Part shown: piece after piece, positions 22,722 to 35,094 of the stretch
How positions within the stretch are numbered: position 1 is the first letter of the stretch
Layout of the letters: every line of letters begins with the position of its first letter
Assembly (NCBI GenBank): GCA_034769895.1
Contig: JAWRYS010001449.1
Span: 124,001 to 188,000, forward strand
Origin: Magicicada septendecula
Lineage: Eukaryota; Arthropoda; Insecta; Hemiptera; Cicadidae
DNA length: 64,000 nt
Reading direction: 5' to 3'
Position numbers and translations under genes: made by a program
The notes under the pieces: generated by a model
What the model saw: the letters and a program-made list of their open reading frames with translations, nothing else
Told to the model about the DNA's origin: nothing
Databases searched by the model: none

Positions 22722-25700
22722 ATTTATAGTATCCCCCCAAAAATTGTATTTGTTATGTCGGGTGTTACACTCCGCGCACTTTCGATACTTACTGATGACT
22801 GGTTCCTCTGCGATGATGTCGTCCTGCAAAACAACTTAAGCTACTATGTGTATGTCGGCGCCACTTGGATTTTTTGTTCCAAGAAATTATTATTAAATTT
22901 AAATTTTGCTTTCTTAGTAGTTAATTTAATTCTATGAAAAAATGTGAACAAGACAGTTTGAATTTGAAAATAACGTATGTTTTAATGAACCTTAAAAATC
23001 GTCTGAAGGACTAACACTCGTATTAAATAAAATTGCAGAGTTACAAAAAATTATTATTGCCAAGTTTTTTCTCCAATCAAGTATCGGCTAACAAATATTT
23101 TATTTACTCAGTTGAAAAGCATGAGTTTAGTGTATGAAAAATCTTTATACTCAGGATGTGACTCCTTTGAACTACCAAGACATATCAATAAGATGCTTTA
23201 CAAAAATTGCGTGATTTGAAGGTGTGTGACATGTGTAGTACAACTGTGTGACATATGATACCAGGTAAAAATGACTTTTAACTTTTGAGCAACTCACGTT
23301 CCGGTGGGTAATTGTTTCTTGCACTGGACACTTCTCTTGAGGACGTCTTCGATCTCGCCTCTTCGTGTTGACGTTCCTCATGCACTGATAATTATTTGTA
23401 AGTCAAAATACGGTTTTTAAAACTCCGCACAATTGGAAATAAGTTTAGCAGTGAATTTATGCTTTGAATACTGCCGGCGATAATCAGCTGTCTGCGTGGT
23501 TTCTCGATTCGGCCGCCACGGCGCTGGCTCTCCTCTCACAGTTGAGAATAGGCTTGTGTACGTAACGTTATAGGGATTTTGTCAAAGTCAGTTTGTCTTA
23601 GCGAATACCAGCAGAATTGATTTTCTATTAAAATTTGGTCCTTTCCTGGGCTGCTAGTATTCTGGCTGCGTGTGTTCTATTAAAATATGTCATGTTGCTG
23701 CTCTATTCAACAACACGTTGGCGTATACTCCTTGTATAGGTTAGTTCAGTCTTTTGTCATGTACGGGAAAAGCCTTTCTGTGTTTTCGTGTCACTTCTCG
23801 TTCTTCGGTTTCGCCTCGGATGTGATGATCAGTTTCGTGGGTGATGTGTCTCTTCTGGATTCAAGGCATAAAGTGTTTTTTGGTTGAATTTCGTCTTCCT
23901 TTTATACTCTGTAAGGCTCATTGTTTTAATTTTTTGATATGAACTTCCGGTGTATTTGTGTAAAAATTCCTTCTAGAACGTTCGAGAATAATCAAATGGA
24001 ACATCATGGAACAAATTTGACTTCCGTAGAAGCTTTAGAACAAAAATTTCTTATTCTTCACACTAAGGATATTACTAAAATTATTCTGGTATTTGTCAAA
24101 CAATTTTACATAACTACTTACAATCTGCATGCCATTACTATTTTTGGATTCTCTGCTTTCAACTGAATCTAGTGATACTAATTACGATTGGTTTTGAACA
24201 GATTAACTCTAATAAAATAACAAAATACAACTCTTACCTTGGAATGTTTTCATAAAATTCCAATTTCCTAACTATAAAATTGTTGTGAAGTTGTTTGGTT
24301 CTTTCTACAACATTAATGCATAATATAATCATCTTTTTATAACAAAATAAACAAAAATTAACACACATAATATATAAATAAGTTTGGTTTTGTATGGTCC
24401 TTGCATATGGCCTATGTTATTGTCACTGGTTCTTTACAATAATTTGTCTTTTTTCAGTATCATATATGGGATTTTTCGAGTATTCACTGAGAGTTTATTA
24501 TATTGTCTATCTTTGGTGATACCTGGTTTATCCTGATACATATTATTTTTACTGTAAGACTACTTAGCATCATATTGGTTTGCCTAAGTGATTCATTTTC
24601 TTGGTGTGACAAATTTCACTCTCATATTTCAAATTCTTTAAGAATTAAGCTTGTTTTCAACTGAGTAAGTTTGTTTCCTTTATTTTTGCTAATATTCTGC
24701 AATTATTTTGTCAAATATGACTGTTTTTTGTGATTGTTCTTTGGCCTCAGCCAGGTATGGTACAGGTAAATAGTTTCCTAACTCGACTGTTATAATGTTT
24801 TAGTTGGTCAAATATATAAGTATAGTCACATTATATTGTATTTCAACTTTATAATACAATTTGGTTGCATTTTGTCAACATTAAATCCATAAATATTACA
24901 ATATTATAGGTCTATTACATGTTTTCAGTCAATACTGTTTTTGGCTATTTTAATTGATTTTTAATCACTTTACAGCTTTCTCTATTTAAGATAATTTGTT
25001 CGTCTTTGTCTAATTGACATTTACCTATATTTTTTATCTTAATTCTATAATAATTAATTTTTTCATAAAATCTGAGTGTTTGGACTCAGCTCCTAAACAT
25101 GATTTTTTTGTCATAACATTTATATATATATATATATATTTTTAACTTGCATCCTTTCTAATAATGTATTCAAATCATTTAATACATTTATTTTATTTAC
25201 ATTACAAAGTATAATAATGGATCTTGTCCATTAATTCACAATAAATAGTTTTTTATACCCTATTCAGAGTTACATTACTTAATAATTAATGACCTTATTT
25301 TGGTTGTTTCTGATATTATCTGTCTCTCTTATAGTATATTATTGGTTTTACACTGTTCTTCACTTAAATAATATATATGGGTTTTGAGTCTTAGTCATAG
25401 TCTTGTCGTTTTTTCCATGTTAATGATATTAATTATTAGACAATATTACAAAATTTTTCGGATTACTTGGGTTCGATACTGTTCACCTCACTTTCCTCTT
25501 ATGATAAATTACTATGCAAATAATTTCCTTTATGGAACGTTCTGTGAACTTACATATGCCTCACCGTTAAAATTGATAATTTGGGAAAAACATTTCTTCA
25601 GTTTTGATGAAATTATTATTTGTATATTAACCTTTTATTAGCTTCTTTATATTTCATTCTTTTATCTTATAATTAAATTCCTGTACTACTCCTTTAATAT

Positions 25701-26252
25701 ATTAATCCATCTCATTATTCATGTTTCGTTCTTTGTCGTACCTCCTTTTCCTTTCCTTTTACCTTGGTGTTAATTATTTAATCTTTGATATAACTCCCTA
25801 ACAATTCCCTAACTTTTATAGCAGGTTGGAAGTCAGAGTGGCTCGCTATCGCATACATTCTCCGCCCTTCCCTATGTATAATTACTGAAATCAGAGGCAA
25901 CACATCTCTGTCCAGAAAATAATAATTGCACTTTCTCAACAAATAATAATAATAAAAAAATATAATATTCAAAGATCATAGGCTCCTACACATAAATTCC
26001 CTTTCTTAAACTCTTCTGATTATTTCTCAATTATATTAATATACCATTCTCCGCAGGTAAAATTATCTTTTAAAATCATTCAATGTTAATAGCTATATTT
26101 ATAGATTCATCATTACCTTCTTATGTAACACACTGTTTCCCTTTTTTTTTCATTTATCATTTCCTTTTAGTATCAATTATATGACAGTATTTCTCCTCCT
26201 TAGTAATATCAATTGTTATTTGATTGTTCAATAATTTATTTAATTAATTATG
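22722..26252 (-). repeat. LTR-like block between units 5 and 6 (about 3.5 kb)
   Basis: A full-length copy of the block seen at 3412-6914 and 9724-13263, with small differences such as a shorter TA run near 25121-25140. No credible gene. Confidence 0.55.
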
Positions 26253-26770
26253 TCCTTTCCTTTTTTCCTTTCTCTCCTTCTCTAAGTACGGGTAAGTTGG
26301 TAAATATACGTTGACTTGGCTATTGGAAATAAATTTATATCTTACATATATATTTTTGCCTTTGGTGGAAGGTGTCCTCTCGTATTTTATTTTTTTTTAT
26401 TTATTTATTTTTTATTAATAATCCTTTCTCTCCTTTTCTAAGTATGGGTAAGTTGGTAAATATACGTTGACTTGGCTATTGGAAATAAATTTATATCTTA
26501 TATATATATTTTTGCCTTTGGTGGAAGGTGTCCTTCTCGTATTTTATTTTTATTTATTTTTTATTAATAATCCTTTCTCTCCTTTTCTAAGTACGGGTAA
26601 GTTGGTAAATATACGTTGACTTGGCTATTGGAAATCAATTTATATCTTATATATATATTTTTGCCTTTGGTGGAAGGTGTCCTTCTCGTATTTTATTTTT
26701 TTTATTTTTTTTATTAATAATCCTTTCTCTCCTTTTCTAAGTACGGGTAAGTTGGTAAATATACGTTGAC
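26253..26770 (-). repeat. Polypurine tract and 150-bp repeats, unit 6
   Basis: A pyrimidine run at 26253-26283 is followed by three full copies and a partial copy of the 150-bp repeat, very like those of unit 2 (same GGAAATCAATTT variant in the third copy). Units 2 and 6 are therefore closer to each other here than to units 3-5. Confidence 0.75.
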
Positions 26771-27721
26771 TTGTGTTTTTATTCATGGTACTTTCTCAAT
26801 GACGCTGGATTTGACTTGTGTTTTTACTCATGGTACCTTCTCAATGACGCTTGATTATTGTACCCTTTACTTTGTTACTAACAGTGTCTGTTACCTCGTA
26901 TGTATTGTTTTCATTGTCTTTGTCTTGTCTATTTTCGTATTCAGTTACCTCATAATATTGGTTCAGTGAAGGGCTGTTTTCCTTTTTCACTGCCGCGTCT
27001 AGTTTAAATGAGCACCTGTCTCATTTGCCCGGTCTCCCGGAACATTGGGTTGCTGACTTGTTTGTGGTTCCTGTCTAACCTCGGGGTTACCACTAATAGG
27101 TCGGCTATTCATTGTATTACTCTGGTTACCTTGCGTCTGTTGTGGGTAATACACGTTAGTCGGTAAATTGGGTTGGTATGGTCGTTGATTATTGGCCATT
27201 GTATAGTTTACCTGGGGTCTATACTCCTGGTTACTCCTATCACCTCCTCCTTGATTACCTCCGTTTCGGTAATTATTTCGCTGACTGTAATTATTCCCTC
27301 TATAATTATTGCCGCGATAACTATTTCCTTGATTATAGTTCCGATTGTAATTATTTTCGGGGTAATTATTTCGGTTTGGTCCTGGATAGTTACGGTTATT
27401 TGGACCTTGATTGTTATTATTTCGGCTATTTGGTGAGGTACTATTGTTCTGGCTATTCGGGTTAAAATTATTACCATTTCCACCTCCATTCCGGTTTGGT
27501 CCGTTGTTACTGTTATTATAGTCTACTTTACGACTGGGGGGTTGGTAGTCTTGGAACCTTCCAGCAGATTCACAGTTTTCTAATAACTTAGCTAGATCAG
27601 TTATTTTACTAAGTTGTTGGTACAATTGGGCATCCTTAATACCGTAGCTATAATGTCCAGCTAACTGTCTCACCAAACATTCTTCCGGGATTGGCGGTAT
27701 TAACTTTCGTGCCAAACATAT

Positions 27722-28877
27722 TGTCACCGGACAAAAGGCTTGCCGCATGACAAATGGCGCCATTCATACACACTATCGTTTTTGGTGGCCCTAAAAAGGA
27801 CCTTGTGGCTAGAAAGCTGGTGTTGGTTGTGCCGCGCTAAGATGTTCGGCGGCTGCGCTTGCTGTTCGTGGCGTACTACAGTCCTCCTCTTCTTTCGGCA
27901 CCGGTTGTAGAGTCGGCTGCCGGCCCAGCGAAATCCATCGCTGGCGCGGAACTGGAGGGCGAAGACGCAAGAACGCCGGTTCTATTCTTCTGCCGTTCCT
28001 TCCGGCTGACCCCGCCTCGATGTCGTCCGAGAGAGGAGAGGAGATGAAGTGCGTCCGATGGCGTGGCGATGAAGTGTGTAAAATTTTCTGCCGGCCCGGG
28101 TTTTATTGACTAACCGGGATCGCTGATTGGCTCGCTCCGAGCACGTTGTTGGATTGGCTCGCTGTGTCCACCGCTGGTACCGGAGAGCAGATGTTCGCAT
28201 ACCGCTGCCGTCACAACTCCACCGTGTCTTGAATGCTCTCCGGTAGCCAGCCTACTGCTCTTCTCCAGATATTGTGGAGGTGTCTGTTGCGCGCCATGTT
28301 GATTGGTGTGCCGGCTGGTAGCTCGCTGGCGTGGCTGGATCTTGCATCCGCAAGATGATCGTCGCCCCACGTTGGGCGCCACTTGTCACCGGACAAAAGG
28401 CTTGCCGCATGACAAATGGCGCCAATCGTACACACTATCGTTTTTGGTGGCCCTAAAAAGGACTTTGTGGCGAGAAAGCTGGTGTTGGTTGTGCCGCGCT
28501 AAGATGTTCGGTGGCTGCGCTTGCTGTTCGTGGCGTACTACAGTCCTCCTCTTCTTTCGGCACCGGTTGTAGAGTCGGCTGCCGGCCCAGCGAAATCCAT
28601 CGCTGGCGCGGAACTGGAGGGCGAAGACGCAAGAACGCCGGTTCTATTCTTCGGCCGTTCCTTCCGGCTGACCCCGCCTCGATGTCGTCCGAGAGAGGAG
28701 AGGAGATGAAGTGCGTCCGATGGCGTGGCGATGAAGTGTGTAAAATTTTCTGCCGGCCCGGGTTTTATTGACTAACCGGGATCACTGATTGGCTCGCTCC
28801 GAGCACGTTGTTGGATTGGCTCGCTGTGTCCACCGCTGGTACCGGAGAGCAGATGTTCGCATACCACTGCCGTCACA
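27722..28877 (-). mobile_element. TRIM (miniature LTR retrotransposon), 1156 bp
   Basis: Two direct repeats of 494 bp (27722-28215 and 28384-28877) begin TGTCACCGGAC and end GCCGTCACA. They differ at only a few positions. They flank an internal part of just 168 bp with no coding capacity. A perfect 4-bp target duplication, ATAT, borders the element (27718-27721 and 28878-28881). The GC-rich composition contrasts with the AT-rich host. The only functional signal is a primer-binding site beside the right LTR, so the element reads on the minus strand, like its host gag. Mobility would need enzymes and Gag from elsewhere. Confidence 0.92.
28364..28381 (-). promoter_or_regulatory. tRNA-Lys(CUU) primer-binding site of the TRIM
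   Basis: The 18-nt plus-strand sequence GCCCCACGTTGGGCGCCA is the same primer site as in the gag units. It is separated by 2 nt from the right-hand (5') LTR of the TRIM. Confidence 0.88.
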
Positions 28878-30207
28878 ATATCTTTCCCAGGAAATAATAT
28901 GTTGGGGATTGTCCATTGGACGCGTCGTATTTCCCGTAGAATATGTCCATTCTTACTCTGTTTTGCGCTGTCTCTGACCAATACTTTTCTTTGAATTGGC
29001 GTTTGAATTCGACTAAGTTTGTTATTTCGGGTCGTACCACTATCCACCAGTTATCCCTCGTATTTCGGAACATTTCGTCTAACATCTCCCTTATTCTATC
29101 CCACCTTGTTTCCCTATTCCTTTCAATGAACTCTTCCAACCTCTCTAAGAATTCCATAGGGTTCCGGTGATAGTTTTGGAAGTTGATTACCTCCCTGTTC
29201 GCGCTATGACACGTATGGGTATTCAATATCGGTGTGTCCCTCAGCGCTTCTAATTTTTCCTGCAGGTTTTTCTCTCTCTGATCTATTTCCTGTATGTTAT
29301 TTCTATTAGTTTTTATTTGCTCGTCCAACCTGTTAGCTATGTCATACGTTCTCTGTATTCTCTCGCTAACGTCCTTCCGGACTTCTCCTACCTCCTGCAT
29401 GATTTCGTCTTGGTTTTGCCTTACCTTGTTTTCGAGAGTTATAACATTTTGTGTGGTCTCTACGGTTCGCTCCTCTATATTTTCAAAACGGGTATTATTG
29501 CCTTCCTGCAACCTTTCTAACTGTTTCTCCATTGTCTCGACCTTCCTGTCGCTGTCGATTTTACTATCATCGATCTTTTTGTTTACTGTTTCGTAATTTG
29601 CGGTAATTTCCTTTTTCAGGGACTCTATACATTTTTTATTCTCCTCCTGAAATAGCTCCAGCTTTTTCCCATTGTCATTTATTTTATCAGTTATATACTC
29701 CCTTAAAGACTCTATTTTTCTGTCTAGTTCCTCCTTATCTTCCTGTCTGTCTTTTCTCAGGGATTCTATACTTCCTTTTATTTCTGCCCTATCTTCCTGT
29801 CTATTTTTATTATTCTCCTCCTTATCTTTCTGTCTATTTTTATTATTATCCTCCTTCAGGGATTCTGTATTTTTGTTCATATTTTTGTTTATCGTTTCTT
29901 CCATTCTTTGGAACATCATCATTATTGCATTCATGTCAATGCTCCCTGTTATTTTTTCTGGTTCGGGTTTCTCTGTTTGGTCTTCCATTTGCATGGGCCC
30001 TTCTCCCGTTTGTTCCTCTAGTTTATCTCCCGTTTGTATTGGTCCTTCAATTTCTAGTGTGGGCGGTTCTATTTCTGTTTCCTCGACTTGGACTGCCTCT
30101 CCGTCTTCCACACTTAATTCGGGTTCTACATTTTTCTTCACCTTTTTTCCTTTTGGTTGCGGCATCTTGATTTGTTAGTAGTTGCCGGGCTTGTTCCTTT
30201 CCTTTCA

Positions 30208-30226
30208 AGCCCCACGTTGGGCGCCA
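30208..30226 (-). promoter_or_regulatory. tRNA-Lys(CUU) primer-binding site, unit 6
   Basis: Unchanged 19-nt match at the right end of the array. Confidence 0.85.
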
Positions 30227-31679
30227 ATTTATAGTATCCCCCCAAAAATTGTATTTGTTATGTCGGGTGTTACACTCCGCGCACTTTCGATACTTACTGA
30301 TGACTGGTTCCTCTGCGATGATGTGGTCCTGCAAAACAACTTAAGCTACTATGTGTATGTCGGCGCCACTTGGATTTTTTGTTCCAAGAAATTATTATTA
30401 AATTTAAATTTTGCTTTCTTAGTAGTTAATTTAATTCTATGAAAAAATGTGAACAAGACAGTTTGAATTTGAAAATAACGTATGTTTTAATGAACCTTAA
30501 AAATCGTCTGAAGGACTAACATTCGTATTAAATAAAATTGCAGAGTTACAAAAAATTATTATTGCCAAGTTTTTTCTCCAATCAAGTATCGGCTAACAAA
30601 TATTTTATTTACTCAGTTGAAAAGCAAGAGTTTAGTGTATGAAAAATCTTTATACTCAGGACGTGACTCCTTTGAACTACCAAGACATATCAATAAGATG
30701 CTTTACAAAAATTGCGTGATTTGAAGGTGTGTGACATGTGTAGTACAACTGTGTGACAAATGATACCAGGTAAAAATGACTTTAACTTTTGAGCAACTCA
30801 CGTTCCGGTGGGTAATTGTTTCTTGCACTGGACACTTCTCTTGAGGACATCTTCGATCTCGCCTCTTCGTGTTGACGTTCCTCATGCACTGATAATTATT
30901 TGTAAGTCAAAATACGGTTTTTAAAACTCTGCACAATTGGAAATAAGTTTAGCAGTGAATTTATGCTTTGAATACTGCTGGCGATAATCAGCTGTCTGCG
31001 TGGTTTCTCGATTCGGCCGCCACGGCGCTGGCTCTCCTCTCACAGTTGAGAATAGGCTTGTGTACGTAACGTTATAGGGATTTTGTCAAAGTCAGTTTGT
31101 GTTAGCGAATACCAGCAGAATTGATTCTCTATTAAAATTTGGTCCTTTCCTGGGCCGCTAGTATTCTGGCTGCGTGTGTTCTATTAAAATGTCGTGTTGC
31201 TGCTCTATTCAACAACACGTTGGCGTATACTCCTTGTATAGGTTAGTTCAGTCTTTTGTCATGTACGGGAAAAGCCTTTCTGTGTTTTCGTGTCGACTTC
31301 TCGTTCTTCGGTTTCGCCTCGGATGTGATGATCAGTTTCGTGGGTGATGTGTCTCTTCTGGATTCAAAGCATAAAGTGTTTTTTGGTTGAATTTCGTCTT
31401 CCTTTTATACTCTGTAAGGCTCATTGTTTTAATTTTTTGACATGAACTTCCGGTGTATTTGTGTAAAAATTCCTTCTAGAACGTTCGAGAATAATCAAAT
31501 GGAACATCATGGAACAAATTTGACTTCCGTAGAAGCTTTAGAACAAAAATTTCTTATTCTTCACACTAAGGATATTACTAAAATTATTCTGGTATTTGTC
31601 AAACAATTTTACATAACTACTTACAATGTGCATGCCATTACTATTTTTGGATTCTCTGCTTTCAACTGAATCTAATGAT
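30227..31679 (-). repeat. Truncated LTR-like block at the right end of the array
   Basis: This matches the first 1.45 kb of the other LTR-like blocks and then breaks off at about 31679, inside GAATCTAATGATA. It is followed by a short run of TCTAATGAT/TCTAAATAATGAT variants. Either this is the true outer end of the LTR or the block was cut here. I favour truncation because no polypurine tract lies at the matching internal position (about 4865). Confidence 0.6.
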
Positions 31680-32660
31680 ATCTAATGATGTCTAAATAAT
31701 GATATCTAACTAAATAACTATTAAAGTACAAACAATATAGTGCGTGGCTAGAAAAATTAACCATCTCAGTGCTCGAGCAAAGTTACGTCGGCCGACTTAA
31801 TATTAACACATGTGGAGATATTAAATCAAATTAGTGAAAATTGAATTAAAACACAGTGAACTCATTATAAACAGTTGCGGGAGTGTGTGCGAACCAAGAA
31901 AGCGTCTCAACAGGCAGTGCTACGAATTGGACCATGGGCAGTTAAGTAAAAGCGAAAGCACATAATTAAATGGCCAAAACAAAATTATAATTTTATATCA
32001 ATTTCTATTATTTTTAATAAAAATGACCCGTTAAAATGAGCTCTGTAAGGGAACAGATAAATTACGTATTGGTTCATTAAATAGAATTCATTATAGTTAA
32101 TTCTTTACTATACATTATGGTACTATTTAGAAATAGTTAAGGAAAGTTTTTTGGATGTTTACTCATTTTGATTGATAATTACTTACAATTTATTGGTAAC
32201 AGCACAAAAAGGTAGAGCCATAAACAATGCAATAACCTGTTGTATTATGAGTGCTAAATAAAAAAGAAAGATAATTTGTTATAAATCTAAACATTTTGGT
32301 GTTAGTGTCATTATTGCGTAACTCAAATCCAGATAATCCTTTCTGCAGCTATGTTCGTCTGTAAAACCTTGGAGAGGAACCCAAAGGTAAGAGTTTATTA
32401 ATAAATGAAGTATTGTATATTGTTTCAATGACGCCCGAGTACAGGGACTCGAGTACATTAATAATTGATAAAATTTATATAATTTCATGATGTTGCAACA
32501 GATTGTATTTCAGCTCAGCGATTTTTTGCCTTAAAAACAAGGCTTGTCTGAGGTCTTCTGTTATCCTACTACAAAATTATCTGTTTATTTACTAAACCTG
32601 GCCCTATTTTACAAGTATTTTCATTTATTTGGTCTAAAAGGTTAGAATATCACTCTTTAT
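31680..32660. other. Noncoding DNA between the array and the exon duplication
   Basis: AT-rich sequence with no convincing ORF. The longest (32279-32488, minus, 69 codons) has no recognisable motif. No retroelement signature was noticed. Confidence 0.5.
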
Positions 32661-33469
32661 TTTTTGGCACATCCATGATAGTCTCTTAACAACATTCTCT
32701 TAGCCACTCAGAAAATCAAGTCATACCTTTCCAACAGACAAAATTTTCTTTCCTTTTTTTTACTTGACTGTAATTAACAATACTGCAGACCAACTGTTGC
32801 TTTACAGCTGTTCATGAGGCAAATGTGGTGTCACCTGATGTGTCTGACATGTTTCTCAGACTCTTCGTATCTTCTTCTTTGACTCTTCCTGAACCACCTT
32901 CTTTACCACCACCATTGTTTCCAGAACCTGTTCATTTTTGTGTTCTAATTACTTTGTCCATCCAGTATATTTTTAATATTCTCCTACAGCAGCAGTTTTC
33001 AAATGCTGTGGTTGTGTCTCATTTTTCCCTATTGTCTAGGTTTCACATGCAACTTCTATAATAGCATGCTGCAAACATATAATTTGAGGGATTTCTTCTT
33101 AATTTAGAATCCAGTATTTGACAGTAGCAAATTTGTTTCTCCATTTGGCCTGTGCTCTGACACTGATTCCTCTCAGTTATCATTACCAGTTTTAATATTT
33201 ACCTATTTTTGTTCCTGATTCTCCTCTTCCCCCTAATAATTTTTTATAATATTCAATAGTGTTCTCAATTTACCTTGTTTTCTGTGAGTAGAAACTATAC
33301 CATCAATAATAACTCTTAACATCAGTAACTCTTACTCTTATACTCTCCATGAAATGTTATTATGGTCTTGAACATCTTTATGGTTTCCTTTACAGCCTCT
33401 TATAAAGCATTCATGTATAATGGTAATGAATTTGTATAAAAGTAAATTTTAATTCCTTGTTATTTGTAG

Positions 33470-33529
33470 GATGTTTTAATGGTCAGTGTAAAGAAAGAAG
33501 CAGATCCAGAAGAGGCTGAGACTGAACAG
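33470..33529 (+). CDS. Internal exon A1 (20 codons) with a SUMO-type motif
   Basis: This is a 60-bp open segment between a TTTGTAG acceptor and a GTAATG donor, both in phase 0. It reads DVLMVSVKKEADPEEAETEQ. V-K-K-E fits the sumoylation consensus (hydrophobic-K-x-E). Acidic segments with such motifs are common in the N-terminal linker exons of insect zinc-finger transcription factors; assignment to such a gene is inference. No start codon or zinc-finger exon is in the window. It is kept nearly unchanged in the right copy. Confidence 0.6.
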
Positions 33530-33887
33530 GTAATGTGCATAACCATTATTTAGCCCATAGCTAATGTGTTAGGTTGTTCCGTGCCATGTACAACTAGAGA
33601 TATGGATCACATTCGTTTGTAGATATGTAATTAAAAATCAACAGAATACACAAACTGTATCATAGTGTTGTATACATATAAACTGCATGAGATTAAGTAA
33701 GAAAATCGCACACTCGTGCGAGCGCGTTCACGCACACACACCATGTAGGTACAGAGTATGGATATTTATTGTAAAAAATTGATAGGTGACTCTACATATT
33801 TTATATTTAGTATTGATCACCTCTTTATATAGTACTCTATAAATCACTGAGAAGACAAAGTAAATTTTATAATTGTTCAAATTGCAG

Positions 33888-33980
33888 GATGTATTCCCAG
33901 TTATAAATTCTGTCCTAAAAGGAGAACTGCATGTAAAAGAAGAAATCATCAAAGAAGAGAATGAACAGTTTGTTGATCAG
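33888..33980 (+). CDS. Internal exon B1 (31 codons) with two SUMO-type motifs
   Basis: This is a 93-bp open segment after a TTGCAG acceptor and before a GTATTA donor, again in phase 0 at both ends, so exons A and B can be joined or skipped without shifting the frame. It contains V-K-E-E and I-K-E-E and ends EENEQFVDQ. Both exons begin with GAT-GT and end in CAG. The strong Glu/Lys content resembles exon A. The parent gene is not identified. Confidence 0.6.
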
Positions 33981-35034
33981 GTATTATACATAATTATAAA
34001 TTTGTTTATTATAGTAACAAGCATTTATTTATATAATGAACAGCATTGTTGTATCATGGCACATCCATGATAATCTCTTAACAACATTCTCTTAACCACT
34101 CAGAAAATCAAGTCATACCTTTCCAACAGACAAAATTGACTTTCCTTTTTTTGTTTACATGACTGTAATTAACAATACTGCAGACCAACATGTTGCTTTA
34201 CAGCTGTTCATGAGGCAAATGTGGTGTCACCTGATGTGTCTGACATGTTTCTCAGACTCTTTGTATCTTCTTCTTCTTTGACTCTTCCTGAACCACCTTC
34301 TTTATCTGTGAGAGCTTACAGCGTCCCACAACCGAACAGTCAACCTGGGTACTCTAGTCTCTGTCTTCCTCTGCAGTACTTCCCACTCACTGGGCACCCA
34401 TCACCAAAGTCACTACTGGGTCTCAACCAATAGTGACCCACCACACTGTCTCATCTTCACAAACCTCTCCATTCACCCATTGTTTCCAGAACCTGTTCAT
34501 TTTTGTTTTCTAATCACTTTGTCTATCCAGTATATTTTTAATATTCCCCTACAGCAGCAGTTTTCAAATGCTGTGGTTGTGTCTTTCACTTTTCCCTATT
34601 GTCTAAGTTTCACATGCAGCTTCTATAATAGCATGCTGCAAACATATAATTTGAGGAATTTCTTCTTAATTTAGAATCCAGTATTTGACAGTAGCAAATT
34701 TGTTTCTCCATTTGGCCTGTACTCTGACACTGATTCCTCTCAGTTATCTTTACCAGTTTTAATATTTACCTATTTTTGTTCCTGATTCTCCTCCTCCCCC
34801 TAATAATTTATTATAATATTCAATAGTGTTCTCAATTTACCTTGTTTTCTGTGAGTAGAAACTATACCATCAGTAACTCTTAACATCAGTAACTCTTAAC
34901 TCTTATACTTTCCATGAAATGTTATTATGGTCTTGAACATCTTTATGGTTTCCTTTACAGCCTCTTATAAAGCATTCTCATATAATGGTAATGAATTTGT
35001 ATAAAAGTAAATTTTAATTCCTTGTTATTTGTAG

Positions 35035-35094
35035 GATGTTTTAACGGTCAGTGTAAAGAAAGAAGCAGATCCAGAAGAGGCTGAGACTGAACAG
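35035..35094 (+). CDS. Internal exon A2, copy of A1
   Basis: Same length, phase and splice borders as exon A1, with one amino-acid change (Met to Thr at codon 4). The V-K-K-E motif is kept. It may be used as a tandem alternative or additional exon of the same unidentified gene. Confidence 0.55.

Larger units (their letters stand above)
13248..23195. repeat. 3316-bp tandem triplication (units 3, 4, 5)
   Basis: Three consecutive segments of 3316 bp (13248-16563, 16564-19879, 19880-23195) are almost identical: I noticed only single-base differences, such as 19174 and 21524, plus a few at the left edge. Each holds the polypurine tract, the 150-bp repeats, a dead gag, the primer-binding site and the first 0.47 kb of the LTR-like block. 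About 3.05 kb of that block is missing at the two internal junctions, where AATAAGATG is joined to TATTTAATTAATTATG. This indicates local duplication, not new insertions. An assembly artefact must also be considered. Confidence 0.9.
26999..30165 (-). pseudogene. gag: Gag, array unit 6, split by a TRIM insertion
   Basis: The gag lies in two pieces: codons from MPQPKGKK at 30165 down to 28882, and the rest from 27717 to the stop at 26999. Leaving out the TRIM and one target duplication (1160 bp in all), the two pieces add up to 2007 bp, exactly the length of the intact unit 1 gene, and they are in register. I saw no other stop or frameshift. This copy was therefore open until the insertion, which falls inside the capsid-like core near the G-K-I-C-L-A-R-K motif. 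The frameshift heptamer is at 27002-27008. Confidence 0.9.
32661..34059. repeat. Left copy of a tandem genomic duplication
   Basis: This runs from GGCACATCCATGATA to just before the same motif recurs at about 34056. It matches 34060-35617 over its whole length, including both exons. It lacks a 170-bp stretch that the right copy has at about 34305-34480. Confidence 0.85.

Noticed and set aside
27859..28771. Several ORFs on both strands in the GC-rich TRIM, duplicated
   Set aside because: High GC lowers stop frequency. The ORFs are in LTR sequence, occur on both strands at once and show no domain.
32825..33061. 78-codon ORF as a further exon of the duplicated gene
   Set aside because: The Pro/Ser-rich first half might be coding, but the frame differs from the copy at 34221, which is interrupted by the 170-bp extra stretch, and no clear splice borders are seen.
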